From assembly GCA_016213325.1 (NCBI GenBank), contig JACRAY010000029.1:248001-312000 (forward strand): 64,000 bases of DNA. The letters are read 5' to 3'. Below, piece by piece: positions 16,778-25,109 of this stretch (positions within the stretch are counted from its first letter, which is position 1; each line of letters starts with the position of its first letter). The position numbers were made by a program, and so were the translations under genes. This DNA comes from Burkholderiales bacterium (lineage in GTDB: Bacteria; Pseudomonadota; Gammaproteobacteria; Burkholderiales; Burkholderiaceae_C). The notes under the pieces are model-generated. The model was not told the origin of the DNA. It ran no database searches and saw only the letters and a list, made by a program, of their open reading frames with translations.

Positions 16778-17608
16778 ATGGACAGTTACTGCGTGCTGGG
16801 CAACCCGGTCGAACACAGCAAGTCGCCGTGGATCCACGCGCGCTTTGCCGAACTCACCGGCCAGGACATGCGCTATGGCCGCATGCTCACGCCCATGGAC
16901 GGCTTCGAGCAGGCGGTGCGCGAGTTCCGCGCAAGTGGCGGCAAGGGCTGCAACATCACCGTGCCGTTCAAGTTCGAAGCGCCCAAGCTCGCCACCGAGC
17001 TGGGCGCGCGGGCGCGGCTGGCCGAAGCCTGCAACGTGCTGCGCTTCGACGGCGAGCGCGTGTACGGCGACAACACGGACGGCATCGGCCTGGTGGCCGA
17101 CCTCGAACGCAACGCGCAGCTTGCGCTCGCCGGCCGTGACGTGCTGCTGGTCGGCGCGGGCGGCGCGGCCGCCGGCGTGCTGGGCCCGCTGGTCGAAGCC
17201 AGGCCGGCGCGTATCGTGGTGTGCAACCGCACGGTGGACAAGGCCGCGGCGCTGGTGGAGCGGCATGCGCAGCTGGCGCGCGACAACGGCGTAGTGCTCA
17301 CCGCGACCGGCCTGGAAAACGTGACAGGCAGTTTCGACGTCGTCATCAACGGCACGGCCACCAGCATGAGCGGCGCAGCGGTTCCGGTGCCGGCATCCGT
17401 GCTGAAGCCCGGTGCACTGGCCTTGGACATGATGTACGGCCCCGCCGCGCAGGGCTTCATGGCCTGGGCGCGCGAACACGGCGCGGTGCCGCGCGACGGC
17501 CTGGGCATGCTGGTGGAACAGGCGGCAGAAGCCTTCCTCATCTGGCGAGGCGTGCGCCCGCCGTCGGCGCAGGTGCTCGAGGAGCTGCGCGCCAAGCTCG
17601 CGGCATGA
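16778..17608 (+). CDS. aroE: Shikimate dehydrogenase
   Basis: This 276-residue enzyme reduces 3-dehydroshikimate to shikimate with NADPH. The catalytic lysine is K65 in NITVPFKFEA and the paired aspartate D101 in NTDGIG. The nucleotide-binding GAGGAA lies at 126-131, followed by CNRT. Length is typical. Its stop overlaps the mtgA start (ATGA), so a shikimate gene and a cell wall gene share one transcript. The aroG-type gene for the first step of the pathway is also in this window, on the other strand. Confidence 0.95.
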   Translation: MDSYCVLGNPVEHSKSPWIHARFAELTGQDMRYGRMLTPMDGFEQAVREFRASGGKGCNITVPFKFEAPKLATELGARARLAEACNVLRFDGERVYGDNTDGIGLVADLERNAQLALAGRDVLLVGAGGAAAGVLGPLVEARPARIVVCNRTVDKAAALVERHAQLARDNGVVLTATGLENVTGSFDVVINGTATSMSGAAVPVPASVLKPGALALDMMYGPAAQGFMAWAREHGAVPRDGLGMLVEQAAEAFLIWRGVRPPSAQVLEELRAKLAA

Positions 17609-18339
17609 AGTCGCTGGGCCGCTGGCTGCTGCTTGTGCTGCTGGCTGCGCTGATGCTGCAGCTGTTCTTCCTGCTGCGCATCGCGGTGATGGCGGTGGTC
17701 GACCCGGAATCCACCACTTTCCAGCGTTCCGAAGCGTGGCGCATCGCCACCCAGAAGGGCCGGCTGCCCTGGCGGCAGGAATGGGTGCCCTACTCGCAGA
17801 TCTCCGACCACCTGAAGCGCGCCGTGATCGCGTCGGAGGACGACAGCTTCGCCAACCACGACGGCGTGGACTGGGAGGCGCTGGAGAAGGCCTGGGAGAA
17901 GAACGCCAGGGCCGAGGCCCAGGCGTCGAAGCGCGCCGCGCAGTCCCCCAAGGCATCGGCCCGGCAGCCGAAGATCGTGGGCGGCTCCACCATCACGCAG
18001 CAGCTCGCCAAGAACCTGCTGCTGTCGGGCGAGCGCACGCTGTTACGCAAGGGCCAGGAGATCGTGCTCACCTTCGCGCTGGAACGCATGCTGTCGAAGC
18101 AGCGCATCCTGGAGATCTACCTGAACAGCGTCGAGTGGGGTGACGGGGTTTTCGGCGCGGAGGCTGCATCACGTCACTACTACCGCAAGAGTGCTTCGAA
18201 GCTCGGTCCCTATGAAGCCGCGCGTCTTGCGGTGATGCTGCCGCGGCCGAAGTACTTCGAGAAGCTGGCGGGCTCGGGGTATCTGGCGAGTCGTGCGTCG
18301 GTCATCGCCGGGCGAATGGGTGGGGCGGAGTTGCCGTAG
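17605..18339 (+). CDS. mtgA: Monofunctional biosynthetic peptidoglycan transglycosylase
   Basis: A 244-residue GT51 enzyme with one N-terminal membrane anchor (about 6-31). It extends glycan strands from lipid II on the periplasmic face. The catalytic glutamate is E78 in ASEDDSF, and GGSTITQQLAKNL begins near 126. EIYLNSVEWG and AARLAVMLPRP follow as expected. A Lys/Ala-rich insertion (about 96-122) separates the two catalytic motifs, longer than in E. coli MtgA. The ATG overlaps the aroE stop. Confidence 0.93.
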   Translation: MKSLGRWLLLVLLAALMLQLFFLLRIAVMAVVDPESTTFQRSEAWRIATQKGRLPWRQEWVPYSQISDHLKRAVIASEDDSFANHDGVDWEALEKAWEKNARAEAQASKRAAQSPKASARQPKIVGGSTITQQLAKNLLLSGERTLLRKGQEIVLTFALERMLSKQRILEIYLNSVEWGDGVFGAEAASRHYYRKSASKLGPYEAARLAVMLPRPKYFEKLAGSGYLASRASVIAGRMGGAELP

Positions 18340-18394
18340 CTTGCGTCGTTCACGCGAGGCGTCACAGCGGGCGGGATCCGGAGCTTTGCGCTCC

Positions 18395-18505
18395 GGGGCC
18401 AGACGTAGGGGGTACCGTGTCGCGCGAATGTCCCCCGCTGACGCGGCCGCGGCCGCTGGCTCCTCCTTTATTTCGCGCAACACGGTACCCCCTACGTCTG
18501 GCCCC
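18395..18505. repeat. Long palindromic repeat, copy A
   Basis: A 26-base arm (18395-18420) plus 7 more bases after one C:A mismatch pairs with 18472-18505, enclosing a loop with GCGGCCGCGGCCGC and CTCCTCCTTTA. Homology with copy B continues outside the hairpin to about 18600. The rest of the gap between mtgA and the broken gene (18340-18724) shows nothing further that is recognisable. Together with copy B it brackets the lower-GC patch in inverted orientation. Confidence 0.9.
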
Positions 18506-18724
18506 TGCGGAGTGCCGCGCAAGGACCCCGATGCCTGACTGTATTGAAACACCGCGACTGTCCTGCGGTTGACCACGCTCACCTCGGGCAGGCCTGACCT
18601 AGGGCGGCAGCGGCATCACTCGACTCCGGCAGAAGGGAGCGGTGGAGGCGTACTCAGTTTCGCGGAGTGATGCTTAGGGGAGCCACAAACCTGCAACCTT
18701 TGGGCGGGCGAGGAACTCACGCAG

Positions 18725-19417
18725 TTACTTTTTCTTCTTTGTGAGTGCCGTGATCGTTCCGGTTAACGAAGGATCGGCTTCGCTTTGATACGGGAAGCTG
18801 ACCTGTTCATAGGCGGCACCTTCGTCAGCATCGCTCGCCGGGGTTTTCGCCGGAACCACGAGGCGAGCGGCCGATTTCCCGTCCAGAAGATGGAACCGCG
18901 GCACCTTGGCCTTGTCTTGTAGCGCGCTATCCACGCGCTCAGCAATAGCGTCTCGCTCTGCTCGAGGCACCTTTCGCCAGTAGTCCGGATTCAGAGCGCA
19001 TTCGCGAACCAGGGCTGCACCAGAATTGATTGAGTCAAACCAAGGCAGGGCCACCAAGGCCACTGCCTCAGCTAGCCCGCGAACCGTTGATTCAAACACC
19101 TCGGGTCTGATATCCCACATCCAGCTCTCACGAATTCGACGCTCGGACAGGTCACCGCCGATCAGCGGCAACATGTGTTCTGCATCGAGAACTTATCCAG
19201 TGCACCCCGTCGTCATGGGGAGATACGGAGACCAGACCGCTGCAGTTGCGTCAGCAAAGTTGCCATGACGAGTAACCCAGAGCGCCAGGCGATCAACGAA
19301 GGGGCCACGCTGCCGGGCAAAGCACAGATGCGAGTCCTTCACCTGCACAAAGCCTTCCTTCAAAGGCGACGGCATCACGGTAACGAATGCCTTCTTCAAC
19401 TGATTGTTGGTCGTCAT
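18725..19417 (-). pseudogene. Hypothetical gene interrupted by an in-frame stop, possibly immunity-type
   Basis: Two frames, 19193-19417 and 18725-19174, lie in the same phase and are separated only by a TAA at 19193-19195, so they look like one 231-codon gene broken by a nonsense change. The N-terminus MTTNNQLKKAFVTVMPSPLKEGF and the WVTRHGN segment loosely recall DUF4304-like small proteins of toxin-immunity loci, but this is weak. The C-terminus ends in KKKK. GC content is lower than in neighbouring genes. A sequencing error at the stop is an alternative. Confidence 0.6.
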
Positions 19418-19418
19418 G

Positions 19419-19691
19419 CTATTTGAATCGGATCAGGAACAGTCTGGCCCCAAAGCGGCGCTGATACTCGAAGATCAGATTGCCGATGATTCCAAAGTCA
19501 CCTTGCTTGGGACCCACTACGTGTTGTTTGAAAAGTGTCCCCAATGTTGCCTCAGCACCTTCTCTCTTTGCTGCACGGCTGATTCGACTGCGAATCAGCT
19601 CTGTGTGATCGCGACCGAGCCGCGTACGCCCAGACCGGACTAAGCGCTTCCCTGAAGGCGGTTGACGTGTCTCCGGCGTGGCCGGGCCCAC
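19419..19691 (-). pseudogene. C-terminal remnant of an unknown gene, cut at the palindromic repeat
   Basis: A 90-codon frame begins within or at the edge of copy B of the long repeat and ends one base before the start of the interrupted gene (TAG, C, ATG), as in a co-translated pair. The plausible coding part, from RLGRDHTELIRSRISR to YQRRFGARLFLIRFK, is basic and has lower GC than flanking genes. It looks like the tail of a longer protein whose 5' part was lost when the repeat joined. No family was recognised. Confidence 0.45.
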
Positions 19692-19773
19692 CCGAGGTGA
19701 GTATGGTCAATCGCAGGACAGTCGTGGTGTTTTGGTACAGACGGGTATTCGTTTCTTCGCGCGGCACCCGGCA

Positions 19774-19884
19774 GGGACCAGACGCAGGGGGTACCCTGTT
19801 GCGCGAATTAAAGGAGGAGCCAGCGGCCGCGGCCGCGTCAGCGGGGGACATTCGCGCAACAGGGTACCCCCTGCGTCTGGTCCC
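19774..19884. repeat. Long palindromic repeat, copy B (inverted relative to copy A)
   Basis: The 35-base arms at 19774-19808 and 19850-19884 are perfect reverse complements around a 41-base loop. The loop reads TAAAGGAGGAGCC followed by GCGGCCGCGGCCGC, the complement of the copy A loop. Relative to copy A, at least three stem positions have changed on both sides so that pairing is kept, and the copy A mismatch is a pair here. Homology with copy A extends outwards to about 19685. The 5' end of the downstream acyltransferase lies 43 bases away. Confidence 0.92.
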
Positions 19885-19927
19885 GGAGCGCGCGGGATAG
19901 GAAAGAGCGAGCCGATATCATCGCCCC

Positions 19928-20539
19928 ATGCTCGCCAAGCTCATGGGCTTCGTCCTGCTGGCCATCGTGCGCGTGCTCACGGGGGCGCAGGCACGCTGGT
20001 ACGGGTGCCCGCCGAAGGCGGAGCAGCGCATCTACTTCGCCAACCACCAGAGCCACGCCGACCTGGTGATGATCTGGGCGGCGCTGCCGGAGGAACTGCG
20101 CACCATCACGCGGCCCATTGCAGCGAAGGACTACTGGACCAAGACTCCGTTCAAGAAGTGGATCACCACCGCGGTCTTCAACGCCGTCTACGTGGACCGC
20201 GAACGCAAGGGCGACGAGGACCCGCTGGCGCCGCTGGCCGATGCACTCACCAGGGGCGACTCGATCATCATCTTTCCCGAAGGCACGCGCGGCCACGCCG
20301 AGGAGCCGCAGCCGTTCAAGTCGGGCCTCTACACGCTGGCGCAGCGCTTCCCGCAGGTCGTGCTGGTGCCGGCCTGGATCGACAACATCCAGCGCGTGAT
20401 GCCCAAGGGCGAAGTGGTGCCTGTGCCCATCCTGTGCTCGGTTACCTTCGGCGCACCGATACAGCTCGAAGCGGGCGAGGAACGCCGCGCCTTCCTGGAC
20501 CGCGCGCGGCTGGCCGTGATCGCCTTGCGCGATGTCTGA
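19928..20539 (+). CDS. PlsC-like 1-acylglycerol-phosphate acyltransferase
   Basis: This 203-residue protein has the acyltransferase motif HQSHAD (H40 to D45), the FPEGTRG block at 116-122 and an N-terminal hydrophobic helix. The family moves an acyl chain to the sn-2 position of lysophosphatidic acid at the inner membrane. It overlaps the start of the CdsA-like gene by 8 bases, so two successive steps of phospholipid synthesis, to phosphatidate and then CDP-diacylglycerol, are encoded together. It is shorter than E. coli PlsC (245). Confidence 0.85.
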   Translation: MLAKLMGFVLLAIVRVLTGAQARWYGCPPKAEQRIYFANHQSHADLVMIWAALPEELRTITRPIAAKDYWTKTPFKKWITTAVFNAVYVDRERKGDEDPLAPLADALTRGDSIIIFPEGTRGHAEEPQPFKSGLYTLAQRFPQVVLVPAWIDNIQRVMPKGEVVPVPILCSVTFGAPIQLEAGEERRAFLDRARLAVIALRDV

Positions 20540-21530
20540 CATGAACCAGTTCCTGCGCAGCCTCACGCCCACGCAGCAGGTCGCGGCGCTGTTCCTCATC
20601 GTCTTCGGCATCCTGGTGATTGCCAGCATCAGCGCCTTCCTGTTCACCTTCCGCGAGAGCAGGAACGAGCGCGACGAAGCCCGCCACGAAGAGCTGCGCA
20701 ACTTCCGCAAGCTGCTGGCCACCTCGTGGTTCATGGTGCTCGTGTTCTGGATCGCCTGGGTCACCGGGGACACGGTGGCCACGGTGCTGTTCGCGCTGAT
20801 CTCGTTCTTCGCGCTGCGCGAATTCATCACGCTGTCGCCCACGCGCCGCGGCGACCACCGCAGCCTGATCCTGGCTTTCTTCGTGGTGCTGCCCATCCAG
20901 TTCTGGCTGGTGGGCACCGAGCACTTCGACCTGTTCACCGTGTTCATCCCGGTGTACGTGTTCCTCGCGATTCCCGTGGCCAGCGCCCTGTCGGGCGACA
21001 CGCACCGCTTCCTGGAGCGCAACGCCAAGCTGCAGTGGGGCATCATGGTGTGCGTGTACGGCATGAGCCACGTGCCGGCGCTGCTGCTGCTGGATTTTCC
21101 GCGCCGCAACTACCAGGGCAAGGGTGCCTTCATGGTGTTCTTCCTGGTGTTCGTGGTGCAGAGCTGCATGCTGGTGCAGCACATCGTCACGCGCAACCTG
21201 AAGCGCCCGCCCAGCATTCCCGAAATCAGCCAGAGCTTCAACTGGTACCCGTGGGCACTGGGCATGGTGGTGGGCAGCATCCTCGGCGGCCTGATGTCGT
21301 TCATCACGCCCTTCAAGCCGGGGCAGGCGCTGGCAATGGCGTTCATCGCCTGCGTAGCGGGCTCGCTCGGCCACCTGGTGATGAAGGCGCTCAAGCGCGA
21401 CCGCGGCGTCACCGCGTGGGGCCAGCGGGGCATGTCGGTGACCGGGGCCAACGGCTTGCTGGACCGGGTGGATGCACTCTGTTTCGCAGCGCCCATCTTC
21501 TTCCACTCCGCGAGGTGGTACGCGGGATAA
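20532..21530 (+). CDS. Phosphatidate cytidylyltransferase (CdsA-like)
   Basis: This 332-residue polytopic membrane protein has about eight hydrophobic segments. Its C-terminal block ALKRDRGVTAWGQRGMSVTGANGLLDRVD resembles the CdsA signature (SxxKRxxxxKD...HGGxxDRxD) in looser form, with R/V where the canonical KD stands. This divergent subclass is often found beside a PlsC-like gene. It probably makes CDP-diacylglycerol or a related liponucleotide. Whether it is the housekeeping CdsA or a paralogue cannot be decided from this window. Confidence 0.8.
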   Translation: MSDMNQFLRSLTPTQQVAALFLIVFGILVIASISAFLFTFRESRNERDEARHEELRNFRKLLATSWFMVLVFWIAWVTGDTVATVLFALISFFALREFITLSPTRRGDHRSLILAFFVVLPIQFWLVGTEHFDLFTVFIPVYVFLAIPVASALSGDTHRFLERNAKLQWGIMVCVYGMSHVPALLLLDFPRRNYQGKGAFMVFFLVFVVQSCMLVQHIVTRNLKRPPSIPEISQSFNWYPWALGMVVGSILGGLMSFITPFKPGQALAMAFIACVAGSLGHLVMKALKRDRGVTAWGQRGMSVTGANGLLDRVDALCFAAPIFFHSARWYAG

Positions 21531-21537
21531 TCCGCGC

Positions 21538-23346
21538 ATGGATACCACCGTCTCCCCTGCCCGAACGCGGATCGACGAGCTGCGCCGCGCCATGAGCGCG
21601 CACGGCGTGCAAGCGGTCTACATCCCTTCGTCCGATCCCCACGTCTCCGAATACCTGCCCGAACGCTGGAAGGGCCGCGCCTGGTTCAGCGGCTTCACCG
21701 GCTCGGCCGGCACGCTGGTGGTTACCACCGAGGAAGCGGCCATATTCGCCGACAGCCGCTACTGGTCTCAGGCCGAGCGTGAGCTCTCGGGCAGCGGGGT
21801 GGCGCTGGAAAAGGTGACGGTGGCCGGCCTGGCGCCGGTCGCTTCGTGGATCACGGCCCGCCTGAAAAGCGGCGACACGCTGGCAGTGGATGGGCAGGTC
21901 CTGAACCTGGCGACCGCCAAGCAACTTCAGTCGGCCCTGTCGGCGGCGGGCATCCGCTTGAGGACCGACGTCGACGTGCTGGCCTCGGCCTGGCCGCAGC
22001 GCGCGGGCCTGCCCACCGAGCCGGTCTACGAGCACCTGGCGCCCGAAGCCACCGTTACGCGCGCGTCCAAGCTGGCCGACGTGCGTTCGGCCATGCACAC
22101 CGCGGGCGCCACCCATCACTTCATCTCCTCGCTCGACGACATCGCCTGGCTGCTCAACCTGCGCGGCGCCGATGTCGAATACAACCCCGTGTTCGTCGCG
22201 CACCTGCTGCTCGATGCGCAATCGGCCACCCTCTTCGTCGCAGCCGGCAAGCTGGACGCCGCCCTCGTTGCCGGGCTGGCCGCCGACGGCGTGCGCGTGG
22301 CTCCCTACGACACGGCAGCCGCGGCATTGAAGTCGCTGCCCGCCGATGCCGTGCTGCTGGTCGACCCGCGGCGCGTCACGCTGGGCCTGCGTGAAGCCGC
22401 GCAGTGCAAGGTGATCGAAGCGGTCAATCCCAGCACCTTCGCGAAGAGCCGCAAGACGGCCGCCGAGGCCGGGTTCGTGCGCCGCGCAATGGCCGAAGAC
22501 GGCGCTGCCATGTGCGAGTTCTATGCCCGCTTCGAAGCGACGCTGGCCCGCGGCGAACGCCTGTCGGAACTGACGGTGGACGAGTGGCTGACCGAAGCGC
22601 GCACCCAGCGCGCCGGCTTCGTGAGCCGCTCGTTCTCGACCATCGCGGGCTTCAACGCCAACGGCGCGCTGCCGCACTATCGCGCCACCGAGGACTCCTA
22701 CTCGTGGCTCGAAGGCAACGGCCTGCTGCTGATCGACTCGGGCGCCCAGTACCTCGGCGGCACCACGGACATCACGCGCGTGTGGCCCATCGGCACGGTC
22801 TCGGCCGCGCAGAAGCGCGACTACACGCTGGTGCTGAAGGGCATGATCGCGCTGTCGCAGGCGGTGTTCCCGCGCGGCACGCCGGGGCCGATGCTCGACT
22901 CGTTCGCACGGCTGCCGCTATGGCAGGCTGGCTTGGACTACGGCCACGGTACCGGCCACGGCGTGGGCTACTTCATGAACGTGCATGAAGGGCCGCAGAC
23001 GATTTCGAAGACCGTGGTCGAGCCGCACATGGCGATGGAGCCGGGCATGATCACTTCCAACGAACCCGGCCTGTACCGCGAAGGGCAATGGGGCGTGCGC
23101 ATCGAGAACCTGGTGATGTGCGTGCCCTTCGAGACGCCCGAGCGGGGCCGGTTCGGCGAGATGCTGGCGTTCGAGACGCTCACGCTGTGCCCGATCGACA
23201 CCCGCTGCATCGAAGTTTCGCTGCTGCGGCCCGACGAGGTGGCATGGCTCGATGCTTACCACGCGACGGTGCGTGAGCGCCTGCAGCCATTGGTGTCGGG
23301 CGCCGCGCGCGACTGGCTGCTGGAACGCACCGAAGCGCTCCGCTAA
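21538..23346 (+). CDS. Xaa-Pro aminopeptidase (aminopeptidase P, M24B)
   Basis: This 602-residue protein is of the long, three-domain eukaryote-like aminopeptidase P type: two creatinase-like N-terminal domains followed by a pita-bread metalloprotease domain. Metal ligands are visible in LLIDSGAQYLGGTTDITR (two Asp), DYGHGTGHGVGYFMNVHEGP (His), TSNEPGLY (Glu) and VRIENL (Glu). It removes N-terminal residues that precede proline. The ATG at 21538 follows the CdsA-like stop by 7 bases, and the gene is convergent with modC after a 6-base gap. Confidence 0.9.
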   Translation: MDTTVSPARTRIDELRRAMSAHGVQAVYIPSSDPHVSEYLPERWKGRAWFSGFTGSAGTLVVTTEEAAIFADSRYWSQAERELSGSGVALEKVTVAGLAPVASWITARLKSGDTLAVDGQVLNLATAKQLQSALSAAGIRLRTDVDVLASAWPQRAGLPTEPVYEHLAPEATVTRASKLADVRSAMHTAGATHHFISSLDDIAWLLNLRGADVEYNPVFVAHLLLDAQSATLFVAAGKLDAALVAGLAADGVRVAPYDTAAAALKSLPADAVLLVDPRRVTLGLREAAQCKVIEAVNPSTFAKSRKTAAEAGFVRRAMAEDGAAMCEFYARFEATLARGERLSELTVDEWLTEARTQRAGFVSRSFSTIAGFNANGALPHYRATEDSYSWLEGNGLLLIDSGAQYLGGTTDITRVWPIGTVSAAQKRDYTLVLKGMIALSQAVFPRGTPGPMLDSFARLPLWQAGLDYGHGTGHGVGYFMNVHEGPQTISKTVVEPHMAMEPGMITSNEPGLYREGQWGVRIENLVMCVPFETPERGRFGEMLAFETLTLCPIDTRCIEVSLLRPDEVAWLDAYHATVRERLQPLVSGAARDWLLERTEALR

Positions 23347-23352
23347 CCAGTC

Positions 23353-24435
23353 TCAGCCGATCACCGCCACCGCCTTCACCATCGCCCATACCCGCAGTCC
23401 CGGCTGCAGGCCCAGCGCTTGCACCGAGCGGCGCGTCACGCGCGCCAGCAGTTGCTCATCGCCGCAGCGCATCCGCACCAGCGCTTGCGACGGATGGTGC
23501 GCATCGCCTATCGAGTCGATTTCGGCCGGCAGGTGGTTCTGCACGCTGGTGGCGGTGGGCTCGTCGAGCTGGATGCTCACGTCACGCGCGAGCACGCGCA
23601 GCCGGACGGCGGCGCCGACGGACGATCCCTGGTCGGCCACCCAGAAGCTGCCGTGCCCGAAGTCCGCGCGGGCCAGGTGCCATTGTTCGTCGCGCTCGAC
23701 GATGCGGGCCGACACCAGCGTGCCCAGTTCCTCGCCGACGGCGACCGGCGTCTCCACCGACGACAGCACTTGCGCCGCCGGCCCGGCAGCACGCATCCGG
23801 CCGGCATCCATCAGCACCAGGTGGGCCGCCAGCCGCGCCACTTCGTCGGCAGAGTGCGTAACGTACAGCATGGGCACGCTCAGCTCGTCGCGCAGGCGCT
23901 CCAGCCACGGCAGGATCTCCCGGCGACGCGCGAAGTCGAGTGCGGCGAGCGGCTCGTCCAGCAGCAGCAGGCGCGGCTGGGTCGCCAGCGCCCGGGCGAT
24001 GGCCACGCGCTGGCGCTCGCCGCCCGAAAGCGTGGCGACCGGCCGCTCCAGCAACTGGGCGATGCCGAGCAAGCCGATCGCATCGGCCAGCGCCTGCTCG
24101 CCGCCAGGCCTTGCCGCGCGCCGCAAGCCGAACTGCAGGTTGCGCCGCACGTCGAGGTGCTCGAACAGGCTGGCCTCCTGGAACACGTAGCCCAGTTCGC
24201 GCTGCCAGGTGGGCACGCAGGTGCCGCTGCCGTCGTCCTGCCAGGTCTGGTCACCCACACGTACCAGCCCGCTGGCCGCCGGTTCCAGCCCCGCCACGCA
24301 GCGCAGCACGGTCGTCTTGCCCGAGCCGGACGGGCCGAACAGCACCGAGATGCCGCGGCCCGGCAGCGTGAGGTCGATGTCCAGCCTGAAGTCCTTGCGG
24401 GCAAGTTCCAGCCGGATGCGCAGCTCCCCGGTCAC
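23353..24435 (-). CDS. modC: Molybdate ABC transporter ATP-binding protein ModC
   Basis: This 360-residue protein energises molybdate import. Walker A GPSGSGKT is at 34-41, the ABC signature LSGGE at 136-140, and Walker B LLLLDEPLAALD follows. The C-terminal 120 residues form the TOBE (molybdate-binding) domain, seen in ARIVERDEQWHLARADF and RVLARDVSIQLDEP. The start is GTG at 24433-24435, which overlaps the modB stop as GTGA. It is the last gene of modABC. Confidence 0.95.
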   Translation of the reverse strand: MTGELRIRLELARKDFRLDIDLTLPGRGISVLFGPSGSGKTTVLRCVAGLEPAASGLVRVGDQTWQDDGSGTCVPTWQRELGYVFQEASLFEHLDVRRNLQFGLRRAARPGGEQALADAIGLLGIAQLLERPVATLSGGERQRVAIARALATQPRLLLLDEPLAALDFARRREILPWLERLRDELSVPMLYVTHSADEVARLAAHLVLMDAGRMRAAGPAAQVLSSVETPVAVGEELGTLVSARIVERDEQWHLARADFGHGSFWVADQGSSVGAAVRLRVLARDVSIQLDEPTATSVQNHLPAEIDSIGDAHHPSQALVRMRCGDEQLLARVTRRSVQALGLQPGLRVWAMVKAVAVIG

Positions 24436-25109
24436 GCAACCACCCGGCCGTAACGCCGCTTCATCGACGCGAGCGCCAGCAGCACGGCGAACGAGAACAC
24501 CAGCAGGCCACCGGCGAGCCAGTGGGCCTGCGCATACTCCATCGCTTCCACGTGCCCGTAGACCTGCGTCGAGACGGTGCGCGTCTTGCCGGGGATGTTG
24601 CCGCCGATCATGAGCACCACACCGAACTCGCCGACGGTGTGCGCGAAGCTGAGGATCGCCGCCGTGACGAAGCCGGGCCGTGCCAACGGCAAGGCCACGC
24701 TGAAGAACGCGTCCAGCGGGCGCGCGCGCAGCGTTGCAGCGACCTCCAGCGGCCGCGGGCCGATCGCTTCGAAGGCATGCTGGATCGGCTGCACGGCGAA
24801 CGGCAGCGAGTAGACCAGCGAGCCGACGAGCAGGCCGGTGAACGTGAAAGACAGTACGCCCCAGCCGAGCGCCTGGGTCACTTCGCCCAATGGACCGTCG
24901 GGCCCCATCGCCACCAGCAAGTAGAAGCCCAGCACGGAAGGCGGAAGCACCAGCGGCAAGGTGACGACGGCGGCGACGGGAGCGCGCCAGCGCGACTTCG
25001 TCTGCGCGAGCCACCACGCGAGGGGCGTGGCGATCACCAGCAGCAGCAAGGTCGTGAGGGTCGCCAGTTCCAGCGTCAGCCGGATCGCCTGCAGCGCGTC
25101 GCTGTTCAT
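24432..25109 (-). CDS. modB: Molybdate ABC transporter permease ModB
   Basis: A 225-residue inner-membrane permease with five to six hydrophobic helices and the EAA-loop region FEAIGPRPLEVAATLRARPLDAFFSVALPLARPG that contacts ModC. LPLVLPPSVLGFYLL and SFAHTVGEFGVVLMIGGNIPG are ModB hallmarks. It overlaps modA and modC by 4 bases each (ATGA and GTGA), so the three are translationally coupled. Confidence 0.95.
   Translation of the reverse strand: MNSDALQAIRLTLELATLTTLLLLVIATPLAWWLAQTKSRWRAPVAAVVTLPLVLPPSVLGFYLLVAMGPDGPLGEVTQALGWGVLSFTFTGLLVGSLVYSLPFAVQPIQHAFEAIGPRPLEVAATLRARPLDAFFSVALPLARPGFVTAAILSFAHTVGEFGVVLMIGGNIPGKTRTVSTQVYGHVEAMEYAQAHWLAGGLLVFSFAVLLALASMKRRYGRVVA

Noticed and set aside
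18340..19927. Composite transposon bounded by the inverted palindromes
   Set aside because: No transposase, terminal target duplication or IS signature is visible; only the inverted repeats and broken genes are supported.
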